Assembly (NCBI GenBank): GCA_029931535.1
Contig: JAQPZY010001561.1
Location: 2,697,501 to 2,761,500 of the forward strand
DNA from: Margaritifera margaritifera
Lineage: Eukaryota; Mollusca; Bivalvia; Unionida; Margaritiferidae
Direction of reading: 5' to 3'
Length of the DNA: 64,000 nucleotides
Each line of letters starts with the position of its first letter. Position 1 is the first letter of the stretch. A program made the position numbers and the translations under genes. Below the pieces are notes generated by a model, which saw nothing but the letters and a program-made list of their open reading frames with translations, ran no database searches and was not told the origin of the DNA. Of this stretch, positions 35,033 through 45,339 are shown one piece after another.

Positions 35033-36068
35033 GCAGGGACGAATTTCCACTTCCTGCGTTATATAACAAGCAGGGACGAATTTCCACTTCCTGCGTTATA
35101 TAACAAGCAGGGACGAATTTCCACTTCCTGCGTTATATAACAAGCAGGGACGAATTTCCACTTCCTGCGTTATATAACAAGCAGGGACGAATTTCCACTT
35201 CCTGCGTTATATAACAAGCAGGGACGAATTTCCACTTCCTGCGTTATATAACAAGCAGGGACGAATTTCCACTTCCTGCGTTATATAACAAGCAGGGACG
35301 AATTTCCACTTCCTGCGTTATATAACAAGCAGGGACGAATTTCCACTTCCTGCGTTATATAACAAGCAGGGACGAATTTCCACTTCCTGCGTTATATAAG
35401 AAGCAGGGACGAATTTCCACTTCCTGCGTTATATAACAAGCAGGGACGAATTTCCACTTCCTGCGTTATATAACAAGCAGGGACGAATTTCCACTTCCTG
35501 CGTTATATAAGAAGCAGGGACGAATTTCCACTTCCTGCGTTATATAACAAGCAGGGACGAATTTCCACTTCCTGCGTTATATAACAAGCAGGGACGAATT
35601 TCCACTTCCTGCGTTATATAACAAGCAGGGACGAATTTCCACTTCCTGCGTTATATAACAAGCAGGGACGAATTTCCACTTCCTGCGTTATATAACAAGC
35701 AGGGACGAATTTCCACTTCCTGCGTTATATAACAAGCAGGGACGAATTTCCACTTCCTGCGTTATATAACAAGCAGGGACGAATTTCCACTTCCTGCGTT
35801 ATATAACAAGCAGGGACGAATTTCCACTTCCTGCGTTATATAACAAGCAGGGACGAATTTCCACTTCCTGCGTTATATAACAAGCAGGGACGAATTTCCA
35901 CTTCCTGCGTTATATAACAAGCAGGGACGAATTTCCACTTCCTGCGTTATATAACAAGCAGGGACGAATTTCCACTTCCTGCGTTATATAACAAGCAGGG
36001 ACGAATTTCCACTTCCTGCGTTATATAACAAGCAGGGACGAATTTCCACTTCCTGCGTTATATAACAA
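35033..36068. repeat. 37-bp minisatellite, 28 near-identical copies
   Basis: Unit gcagggacgaatttccactt followed by cctgcgttatataacaa, strictly 37 bp apart. The only variation I can see is aacaag versus aagaag at the unit junction near 35400 and 35510. Such uniformity implies very recent expansion or ongoing homogenisation. Each unit contains cacttcctg, an ETS-type site on the opposite strand (caggaagtg), and a tatataa word, but no function is shown. Array length in an assembly this uniform may be unreliable. Confidence 0.97.
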
Positions 36069-36551
36069 TTTATCATGTCTAATCAACCCCAGTCAAGTTT
36101 TTAAGTTATAATTATATTTTTAAAATCAACTGGAAGAAATTTCAAATCTTGGATATTTCACCATTTTCCATAACAATATATCTTTCTTTGGACATGTATA
36201 CGTACATTTAAAATCTTTTCAAGCCGGTTGAGTTCTGAAGGGCACAGAGGACATTAGTGCATCTGTTTCGACAATACAACCAAATGAGTCTGTCAGTCTC
36301 ATCACTGGCATAAAAGTTCAGAAAAGCAATTTTCCACAGTCTCATAATAACTATCCCTTATTGGTCTCGGCGTAATTGATAGTCTGAGGTGTCGTCGTTG
36401 TCACATCGCTTCTAACCTCGCCTGTACAAAGCATCTAAGACCTGTGTTTCCCAATAAAAGGCTAGGACTAAATTTACCAAACGTGACATATTCGTTGTCC
36501 ATATGGTAATAAGTTCCGAATGGAGGCTTATTTTTGTCTTCTTCTCCTCAG

Positions 36552-36622
36552 GTCCTTGTGCGTTTGGGAACGGGTCAAAGGCAAAACCGATAATGATTTC
36601 GGTTCATGACTCCTGGATCGCT
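36552..36622 (+). CDS. Possible host exon 4 (71 bp)
   Basis: Preceded by a textbook acceptor (ttgtcttcttctcctcag) and followed by a consensus donor (cgct|gtaagt). Only one phase is fully open. After two bases that complete a codon it reads PCAFGNGSKAKPIMISVH then DSWIA, ending in phase 0. GC content is about half, well above the surrounding third. The entering phase fits the exit phase of 16408-16549 and completes a glycine codon at the join. The protein is unidentified. This is the best exon candidate in the window, although 71 bp is short enough to arise by chance. Confidence 0.42.
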
Positions 36623-37149
36623 GTAAGTGGGTTGGAGTGGGGTGGTGATAGTGATTCTAAAAGTATTATGTTCTTCATTAGACAATATCTATTTAAAGAA
36701 CGGTGCTAATTGGGTTACTGCCAGCACTCGAAGTTGCATTATTTTTATTTATTTTTTTAATGTGTGTCTTGAAAACATGGACTACATATACAACAATTTT
36801 GGTAGTTCATTTTTATACAGTTGCAAAAGATAAGTGATTATCATTAATAAGTTCCTACGCACATACATTTTGTCCAAGTGAAAAAACAATCTAAATACAT
36901 TGGACAGATACATAAAATCTTGCTCAGAAAATGTATAGGATGAGAGAGTACTCTAGATGTGTGTCAAAAATCATCAGGAATTATCACGCTGTATAAAACA
37001 TCACTAATAAACTAGGCAATGCACTCCAGTTCCATTTTCTTCGATAGAGTTTAGGACGTAAAGCACACGACTATTTTCATTAAGAAATACATTTATATAT
37101 TGTTATGCATGATGTTTATATACTTAACTTTTGTCCAGTTGTTTACATA

Positions 37150-37740
37150 GTATTTCGCAACATGTCCTGTTGTGACATGTGTCAGGTAGGTTAGTATTTT
37201 CATGGGCATTTCGCAATTAGACTTTTGTGACATTTGTTAGGTAGGATAGTATTTTCATAGGAATTTCGCAATTAGACTTTTGTGACATAGGTCATGTAGG
37301 ATTGTGTATTTATAAACAGATTTTGGTAAACAAATTCATTCCTTTTCTAGAATATCGGTTCTAAAAGATCAGTCTGTAAGGAATCTATTTTAGTTGTGTC
37401 GTTTAAATCCGATATACTCTGAGAGGAATTATTTATTTACAATATTTATTGGAAATATCAAAGTGCTCATTAACTTTTGGATTAATACATGATTTTTGGA
37501 TTATGTAAACTCATTTAAATACAGTCTGGATTAAATCTTTTTGGTACATCAGGATAGTCAAGGCTATTGGAATTCATTCGGAACATTCTATTATTTTGGA
37601 CTTGTGATTAAGACATTTAGGATTATTTGGAATTTAACTCACAAATTGTAATTGTCTTTTGAAGTTTCACTTTAATTCTCTGGAAATAAATTGCTTGTTG
37701 ATTTTACTTACATTCTTGGTTTCATATTTTTTCCGTTACA
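37150..37740 (+). mobile_element. Possible solo LTR with internal 60-bp repeats
   Basis: 37150-37310 holds about three units of roughly 60 bp (tagtattttcatagg, atttcgcaattagac, ttttgtgacat). Downstream AT-rich sequence carries an AATAAA near 37683 (ctggaaataaattgcttg) and ends ttccgttaca, compatible with an LTR beginning TG and ending CA. No flanking duplication, primer-binding site or pol gene was found, so the LTR interpretation is tentative. The three-unit tandem repeat itself is certain. Confidence 0.35.
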
Positions 37741-38144
37741 TTTTTTAAAAAACAATATCTTGAAATGTTTGCAGTCATATGTTCAGATGATAAGTATATC
37801 TATCTTTATGTTTACAATTTCAAAATTAACTTCTTTTGAACAAGAATACCCTGTTTGTTTATAAAACTCTTCATACAAGTCAATGTGTTGTGGTCAGAAA
37901 CTGTCTTTTGACTGACCCGGAACTGGAGCCTTGACCACGTTAACTTTTAATCGTCTGTCAAACGTAAATATGCTTGACATGTGTGTTCAAGTTTGGCTTT
38001 GAGAAATGTATGTACGTAATATATACGAAATTAAATGGAGTCTATGTATCGTTAATACACTAAGATAGGATGAAATCTGATTCCATTCTAGTAACTATAT
38101 AGTGATGCCTCCCTTGTATCAGAATACCTGCAACAGTAATCATT
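37741..38144. other. Unannotated spacer
   Basis: No repeat or coding evidence beyond short chance frames. Confidence 0.5.
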
Positions 38145-38146
38145 TG

Positions 38147-38178
<32 letters not shown>

Positions 38179-38280
38179 TGTATGTATGTATGTATGTATG
38201 TATGTATGTATGTATGTATGTATGTATGTATGTATGTATGTATGTATGTATGTATGTATGTATGTATGTATGCATGCATG
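38145..38280. repeat. (GTAT)n microsatellite, about 33 units
   Basis: Uninterrupted tgtatgta run ending in gcatgcatgtatgcatg. It yields Tyr-Val-Cys-Met type frames on both strands. Confidence 0.98.
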
Positions 38281-38496
38281 TATGCATGTATGTGCTAGGG
38301 CTTAACGGCACGTGAGCACAACACGGGCTATATGGTGTCGATTAAACTTTAAGTTGTAAAAATGTAAATATAAAAAATTGCTACATAACTCTAGGATAAA
38401 CCCTTCCAAATAAAGCTGAACTTGAAGTCCCACAAAACAAAAGGTAAAAGATAAAGATGATAACATTCTGTAAAAGATAAAATACTCCGCAGAACT

Positions 38497-38743
38497 GGAT
38501 CTATTTTCTTTATTCTACTGACAAGTACAAGCAGACTGGATCTATTTTCTTTATTCTACTGACAAGTACAAGCAGACTGGATCTATTTTCTTTATTCTAC
38601 TGACAAGTACAAGCAGACTGGATCTATTTTCTTTATTCTACTGACAAGTACAAGCAGACTGGATCTATTTTCTTTATTCTACTGACAAGTACAAGCAGAC
38701 TGGATCTATTTTCTTTATTCTACTGACAAGTACAAGCAGACTG
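38497..38743. repeat. 41-bp minisatellite, 6 copies
   Basis: Six essentially identical units of ctggatctattttctttatt, then ctactgacaagtacaagcag and a. The last unit abuts the truncated double-hairpin element. Confidence 0.96.
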
Positions 38744-38754
38744 CTTCCATACAT

Positions 38755-38824
38755 ATTTGATCTGGGTCTATGCTGATTGCAGTTGGATAGGACTTGTACA
38801 CGAGTATAGACGGTACTTGAAAGT
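38755..38824 (-). mobile_element. Double-hairpin MITE, truncated copy 3
   Basis: gatctgggtctatgctg, then gcagttgg and tacacgagtatagacggtac, correspond to one inner arm and one terminal repeat of the family seen at 4490 and 23446. The rest is missing. Its inner boundary coincides with the end of the 41-bp array. Confidence 0.7.
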
Positions 38825-39309
38825 GGAAGCATTTGTAGAAGAAAATAATGGTAAATTTGCCTGTGAACTATGTGATAATGAGTCTTGTTGACGTGCCATT
38901 CCCAATAAAAACATTACCGGAAACAATTCTTCAAAGTCATGATTGATTATTCTTGTGATCTATTTACAGGTCTGATGGACTTTTGGATGAAATAATGTTG
39001 TGTTTTGCGTTTTGTTTTTAGTTGTGTCACTCGTAGACTAACATAATTATTGAAAATATATCATGCATACCATCCTTGCAGCGCGCTGCCAAGTTTCAGT
39101 AATGAATACAGACACATTAGTTGGAATGGAGTCTCTAGAAAACAAATTTTCTCACAGAATATAATAACACCCTCGCCCCCCCCCCTGCCCCTCCCCCTCC
39201 CCCACAACACACACATCATCTGTATCTCACATAAATCTACCGTCATGTTTTGAATTTTGCTTGTGCAAGACAATGAAGGTGTTGTATACTTTTCTGCGCT
39301 CTAGCTACT

Positions 39310-41000
39310 GTATTTTTGTACTGTATTGGGATGGCATTTCAGTCGCCAATCAGCCTCAAAAACGTCAGCGAATCCTAAACGTGTCAGCAAACCACGGATT
39401 GATGATGCACGCAAAGACGCCATCAGGGAACGGGAAAGGTCCATACAAAATTTAAATACCAGCCCAACCACTTTAAATCTGAATATATACTGTATCTACC
39501 GAGCTAAAGCTTGTCGTACCATCAGAGAGATCAAGAGGAAAACGTGGAGATCCTATGTCTCTAGGTTGAGCTCACGATTCTCTATTAAATCAGCATGGAA
39601 TATGGTACGAAAAAATCATTGGCAAAAATAAAAGCAGCTGTATCGAACACTTAAAGAAATCTGATGAAATGATCAACTTTACAATAAATCTCAAATATAT
39701 TGGCAGAAACATTTTCGAAATGCTCCTCATACGAAAATTATTCTGGAAACGTCCGCCAGTGTCAAAAAAAAAACGAATGAAAAGGTTCCTTTAAATTTCA
39801 ACTCAGCCGACGCTGATAAAACAAACCTTTCACTTTGAGAGCTTGCATGACTCTCTTGATCTAGCCCATGATACCTCGGCATAACAAGATCTATCCATGA
39901 TCAACTTCTGAAACAAACTTACCTGATACAGCTCTCGCATACTATTAAACACCTTCAATACAATTTGGGAAACTTGCAACTTGAGGCCCACATGGTGAGA
40001 CCAACTGTGATACCAGTACCTAGACCTGGATTGGAAAATGCCGACCCATCCAGCTAACGCCCCATATCACCAACAAGCTGTATCTACAAAATCATGGAAG
40101 GAGAGAAAAATGATAGACTCCTCTGGTTTCTTGAGTCCAGCAAAAAACCTTATGTCAGATCAGAGGATTCAGACGCCAGAGTAGCACAACTGACCATCTA
40201 GTCAGACGAAGTATTATATTAGAGCAGTGTTCATAAAGAAAGAACATGTAGTTGCCATATTTATTTGCTTCTAGAAAGCTTATGACACCTCATGGAAGTA
40301 TTGAATAATGAATGACCTTTTCGGCCAAGGTCTAAGGGGCCGCCTACATAGCTTTATATTCAATTTTTGGAAAGATTAAAATTTCAGAGCTAAGGCAGGT
40401 ACCACGGTCTTTCCTTTAACATATTAGATGCCCCCATAGATCGCGTATCGGATATTCATGCCCCGTAGATCGCGTATCTGATATTCATGCCCCATAGATC
40501 GCGTGTCGGATATTCATGCCCCATAGATCGCGTATCTGATATTCATGCCCCATGGATCGCGTATCGGACATTCATACCGGACTCATGCATACCTCCTGAC
40601 GGAGGAACCTCGACCACAGTGCATACCTTGCCAGTATCCACTGACAGTGGAACACGTTCTTGCCGAGTGCATGGACTCCCACCCTGTGAGACAAAGTATT
40701 TTTTTGTGTACTTAATTAAAGAACTTTATCATGATATATCACCAGAGAAATCTGAGACTTTTTCAAGGAACGTGGTTTATATAAAAAAATGGATCTTTAT
40801 AGGATTTTATATTTTTGACCTTTCTAATTTTTTTTAATTTTGTATACATTTTACAGAATGTTAACGTCTTTATCTTGTAATACTTTATCTTTATATTTAT
40901 TTGCAAGGATTTTTCTCTCTAAAGGATTTTGTACAATTCTTGATTTTTATATTTTTAGAACTTCACTCTTATTTGGCACCATATAGTCATTATTTTGTTG
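39310..41000 (+). pseudogene. LINE fossil C: RNase H-type Pol remnant with internal deletion
   Basis: In order on the + strand: KPRIDDARKDAIRERERS and RTIREIKRKTWRSYVSRL (39390-39600, an open 101-codon part). RT fragments follow: FNTIWET, CIYKIMEG and WFLESS. Then RAVFIKKEHVVAIF and KAYDTSWK (about 40220-40300), and DLFGQGLRGRL and AGTTV near 40400. The rest of RT and all of RNase H are missing. A 29-bp array intervenes, after which the C-terminal tail appears: RIGHSYRTHAYLLTEE and CQYPLTVEHVLAECM (about 40560-40670). The 3' end carries gttgacgtgtcattaa. The parts shared with fossil B place both in one family. Inactive. Confidence 0.85.
40428..40575. repeat. 29-bp minisatellite, 5 copies, derived from LINE codons
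   Basis: Unit atgccccatagatcgcgtat followed by cggatattc. The final unit runs without a break into LINE C-terminal coding sequence, where the same bases encode RIGHS. The array therefore consists of amplified LINE sequence, at the exact point where the middle of LINE C is missing. Confidence 0.93.
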
Positions 41001-41930
41001 ACGTGTCATTAATCGCTAATATATACATACAAACATACATACTTGATCTTAAGATTCAACCAACAAAAAATTGAAAGGCAGATGAAATCATTTAAAAATG
41101 GTCAGTGTGATTCTAGTGCTAAAATGTGAAAACCCTCGTATGCTAAATTTATCACAGGTCATGTAAATTAGATGGACCTAAATTTAGCACTCCAAGAAAG
41201 ACTGTCGTTAAAATACACAATTTTACACTTGGTAGAATACCAACAGAGACTCTGCAGTAATAATATACAGTTCTTCCTACATAATTTAACAGAAGCTAGT
41301 GAAATGAAATTGCTTCTGCATCCCTTCGCTCTTCATTGGGTTGAGTTTTGTTCTTTTCCACATCTTGAACTGACAATCTGCCGGCTATGAAGCCACTAAT
41401 GAGCCAAATTTCTCAATTATTGAGACGAGAGAAGCGCTATATGATTACCGGCGAGTGCTCTTCAATGTAAAAACCACAGAAGGACTGTGTAGCTAGAAAT
41501 AGTTGGTTCAATTTCCGACTTTCAGCAGGAAGATTTGTCTCGTGCTTATTAGGACTAGCAAGGAAAAAATATGTAACACAAAACAAATTCACTACTTGAA
41601 ACTTATTTTATTTCCTTTAACAAAGTAGCAATAGCATCGGGAAATTTTTTAACTTAGATAATTCCCTCTCCTACAAATATACAAAATATGTAATATGTGA
41701 GGCAGAGACAGAAGGGGGGGGGGGGTCTTGGGGCATGTTAATGATAATCATACCACCATACCTGATCTTTAAAACTTAAATATACATACATAAGTGGAAA
41801 CAAATACGAGGTTTGATTGTTAAATCAGAAATTAAGCAAATCTACCTGTTTCTTTGATATAATTTGTACAAACTGGAACGATTAACAGTTTACTTCATAT
41901 GATATAGGAAGAATCAATTGATTAAAATAG
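41001..41930. other. AT-rich spacer
   Basis: Contains a short G-run near 41716 and unremarkable short frames. No supported gene. Confidence 0.5.
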
Positions 41931-41931
41931 T

Positions 41932-42256
41932 GAAACAACTATCTACCATACACTATGCAACGCTGTCAACCATACACTATATAACGCTTTATACCATACA
42001 CTGTATAACGGTTTATACTATACACTATATAACGCTTTATACCATACACTGTATAACGCTTTATACCATACGCTATATAACGCTTTATACCATACACTGT
42101 ATAACGTTGTCCACCATACACTATATAACGCTTTATATCATACACTGTATAACGTTGTCCACCATACACTATACAACGCTTTATACCATACACTATATAA
42201 CGCTTTATACCATACACTATATAACGCTTTATACCATACACTATATAACGCTGACA
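41932..42256. repeat. 24-bp minisatellite, about 13 copies
   Basis: Unit ataccatacactatataacg followed by cttt. A subset has gttgtcc in place of ctttata. Period divisible by three leaves Ile/Thr/Tyr frames open on both strands. Confidence 0.96.
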
Positions 42257-42340
42257 TTCGACGAAGAAGTAAATAGCAGTTTCACATCTGTCACAGCAAA
42301 TACAAAGTATTGTGCTGATGTGCTGTTAAACCCCATAGCA

Positions 42341-42734
42341 CACACATACATACATACATAGATACATACATACATACATACATACATACATACATACATA
42401 CATACATACATACATACATACATACATACATACATGCATACATGCATACATACATACATATCATGCATATATATCATGCATACATACATACATACATACA
42501 TACATACATACATACATACATACATACATACATACATACATACATACATACATACATACATACATACATACATACATACATACATACATAACATACATGT
42601 ATGCATACATATATACATACATACATACATACATACATACATACATACATACATACATACATACATACATACATACATACATACATACATACATACATAC
42701 ATACATACATACATACATACATACATACATACAT
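42341..42734. repeat. (CATA)n microsatellite, about 390 bp
   Basis: Long tetranucleotide tract with two interruptions (atatcatgcatatatatc near 42460 and aacatacatgtatgcatac near 42590). All long Tyr-Ile-His-Thr or Val-Cys-Met-Tyr frames here are artefacts. Confidence 0.98.
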
Positions 42735-42789
42735 TTTCAAGTAGGTTGTCCCAAAGACATACACATGAATGTATAAGAATCTACATAAC

Positions 42790-43410
42790 AGGATTTCAAA
42801 ATATGCTCACCAATCGAAGAGGGAAATAAATCAGTCACGTAATCTGGACCATGCCCATTTATTATTTTATAGAAAGTACATGGTTTATGGTACCATCAAG
42901 TTAGAGCTTTTCAAGCTTGTTAGAATCATCTTTCTAGCATCCATCCCAAACAACAGCAGCATATTTCTAGCATCCATCCCAAACAACATCAGCTTATTTC
43001 TAGCATCCATCCCAAACAACATCAGCATCTTTCGAGCATCCATCCCAAACAACATCAGCATATTCGAGCATCCATCACAAACAATATCAGCATCTTTCCA
43101 GCATCCATCCCTAACAACACCAGCATATTTCAAGCATGTTTCAAGCATCAATCCCAATCAATATCAGCATATTTCGAGCATCCATCCCAGACAACATCAG
43201 CATATTTCGAGCATCCATCCCAAACAACATCAGCATATTTCGAGCATCCATCTCAAACAACATCAGCATATTTTAAACGGGGACCTTAAAGGAGAGGTAT
43301 CTTTCTCTATAGATTTTCTGCTAAGCTTAAATTTTAATGCCTTAAGTAAACCGATCATCTGGAAGCGGAGATCCAATAATTTTGAAAAGGAACATTTTAC
43401 GGTACTATGG
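42790..43410 (-). pseudogene. LINE fossil D: RT thumb fragment split by a 33-bp array
   Basis: The minus strand gives LLKALKFKLSRKSIEK at 43276-43390, homologous to LRALQLKLTEKSIEK of fossil F (about 62690). After the array it resumes with LEKL and FYKIINGHGPDYVTDLFP (42930-42800), the usual continuation of a LINE RT C-terminal region. The array replaces the segment where EYADVVWD is expected. Dead copy with stops; no other LINE domains nearby. Confidence 0.75.
42931..43274. repeat. 33-bp minisatellite, about 10 copies, derived from LINE RT thumb
   Basis: Unit gcatccatcccaaacaacat followed by cagcatatttcga, 33 bp apart with a few indels. In one minus-strand frame every unit reads YADVVWDGCSK, the conserved LINE thumb motif. 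Flanking LINE D protein matches on both sides. The 219-codon plus-strand frame is an artefact of the 11-codon period. Confidence 0.93.
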
Positions 43411-43683
43411 AGGGGGACTAACCCCTAAATGGTTATAGCTACATACAAAAACAAGTAATTATTGCATGTACTAAGTTAAGCCACTTGTTTTGTAATGAAT
43501 ACCATCGCTTCCGTTTTTCGAGAGTTAAATTTGACTAGTCATTGACTTGTCTAGTGCTGACTTTCAAGATCAGTGCTTTAAACATATTCATTATATCGGT
43601 AATAGTTATTGACGAATAGCACACAGTTCTGTCAAGAGTGAAGTGTCCTGCAAGCCTGGGCATTTCGTCTGCAATGGCATTTA

Positions 43684-44945
43684 CGAGGGTTGATCGAAAC
43701 GTCTTGAACAAATGCGATATTTTCTAAACAAAGCAACGTCATACAAATTTGTCGGTCTATAACTGAAAACATTCTAATTTAGGACGTGACGTCATTTACA
43801 AGTTAATGACGTCACGTGCGTATTGATGTCATCTTTGTCTCGGTCCTATATGTAGATGCGGTGGCAAAATGGCAAATGAGTCCGTTTTTGAACAGAGAGT
43901 GATTGTAAACTTTTAGGCAAAATTAGGAACATCCTTTACACATTTAAAAGCGGACTTGGTTGCTGTTTATGGACATAGAGAACTTGGTAAATCTGGAATC
44001 TGTAGATGGACGAAACACTTTAGTTACGGTATGGAGGCTTTTAAAGATGATATAAGGAAAGGTAGGCCAAGGACATCTTTTTAAAAGGAAATAGTCGATT
44101 ATGTCGAAGCATATGTGAAGAAAGACAGACATGTTACTGTCTGAGAGGTAGCAAACAATTTTAACATTTCATACGGAAGTACAGATGAAATTCTGACCGA
44201 GGAATTATGAATGCACAGGGTTTGCACCCGTTGTGTGCTCAAATCGCTTGATACAGAGCAAATGGACAAATGGGGTTAAAGGTAAAGATATACAGGGAGT
44301 TATTTTACAGGTGTAATGTAAAAGGCTATAATTTCTTTAATAAGATCATTACATGTGATGAAACTTGGGATACACTACTTTGAACCAAAGAGTAAGAGAC
44401 AAAGCAGTGTAAGGAAGCACAAATTTCACCGTCTCCCATAAAAGCATATTTTTGCAAATCTGTTGGAAAGGTTATGTGCATTATGTTATTCAACACACAC
44501 GGAATAACTTTGAACCAACTGGTACCAGAACGCCACAGCGAATGGACAATACTTTGGCTGTGACATAATCAAATATAATTTACGTGAGGCTATTCCCAAA
44601 ACAATTGTCCATTTCTACTGAGGGTGGCTTCATTTTGCACAAGGATAAAGCGCCCGCACACACATGCAAGTTTGTAATGCAGATCTTACAAAAACTTGAC
44701 TTTGAAACCCTAATTCACCCACCATATAACCCAGATGTAGTTACTTGTGACGTCTGACTTTTTCCAAAATTGAAAAATTCGTTACGGGCGAACCATTACG
44801 AAAGCAAAGAAGAACTAAGGGATGCAATTACCGGATCAGGACGAATGCCGTCACGTGGCGGACTGTTGCACGTGTTCAGGACAAGGGTCACAAAATGCGA
44901 GAAGTGCATTAAGTCGAACGGAAGTTACTTTGAGTAGGACTTCTA
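43684..44945 (+). pseudogene. Full-length dead mariner (DD34D) transposase
   Basis: The coding relic runs from ATG at 43869 (MANESVFEQRVIVNF then stop) to a stop at 44935-44937, about 356 codons, the normal mariner size. Helix-turn-helix region: EIVDYVEAYVKKDRHVTV and EVANNFNISYGSTDEI. Catalytic acid 1 lies in TCDETW (44351-44368). Acid 2 lies in HKDKAPAHTC (Asp at 44644) and acid 3 in HPPYNPDVVTCD (Asp at 44749). There are 34 residues between acids 2 and 3, the mariner signature. Numerous in-frame stops and shifts show it is inactive, though the catalytic triad survives. The left end cgagggttgatcgaaac follows a TA at 43682. I could not find a matching right terminus. Confidence 0.88.
43784..43817. 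promoter_or_regulatory. Perfect CRE-bearing palindrome in mariner 5' region
   Basis: acgtgacgtcatt and its exact reverse complement aatgacgtcacgt are separated by 8 bp. Each arm carries TGACGTCA, the consensus binding site of CREB/ATF proteins. It lies 50-85 bp upstream of the relic mariner start codon. The site is plain in the sequence; any regulatory role is inference. Confidence 0.6.
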
Positions 44946-45339
44946 AAATTATTGCAAACATTTAATTAACTTTTTTTACAGCGTCTGTTATAGAACTGGA
45001 TATGAAAAGAGACACACATTTACAGTATTGATCAATTTGGGTCAGACCTTACCCTTGGCTGGTGATATTTAATGTCATGTCATTTACCTAATTCTAGGGT
45101 TTTTTTTCCCCTGTATCTCACTGTGGATTACAATGACTTTGATGTTAACACAAAGCAATCATCCTGTGTGAAAACTGTACAAGTGACACTGTCCGCATGC
45201 TTCCTGAAGAAAATGTGAAATCAGAGTTCATGGATATTTGTGTAATTGTGTACAAAATCTTCCAAAATTATTCTGCTTGGAAGGTTTACTGAAACTAACC
45301 TTTTGGCTGGATGATGTTTTTCAAATTTACACATCGTAA

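Noticed and set aside
42241..42829. Frames of 89-161 codons of Met-Tyr-Val-Cys or Tyr-Ile-His-Thr repeats
   Set aside because: Pure translation of the CATA microsatellite on both strands.
42769..43428. 219-codon plus-strand frame with repeated SIPNNIS
   Set aside because: Antisense to LINE RT fragment D and kept open by the 33-bp period; the meaningful frame is on the minus strand.
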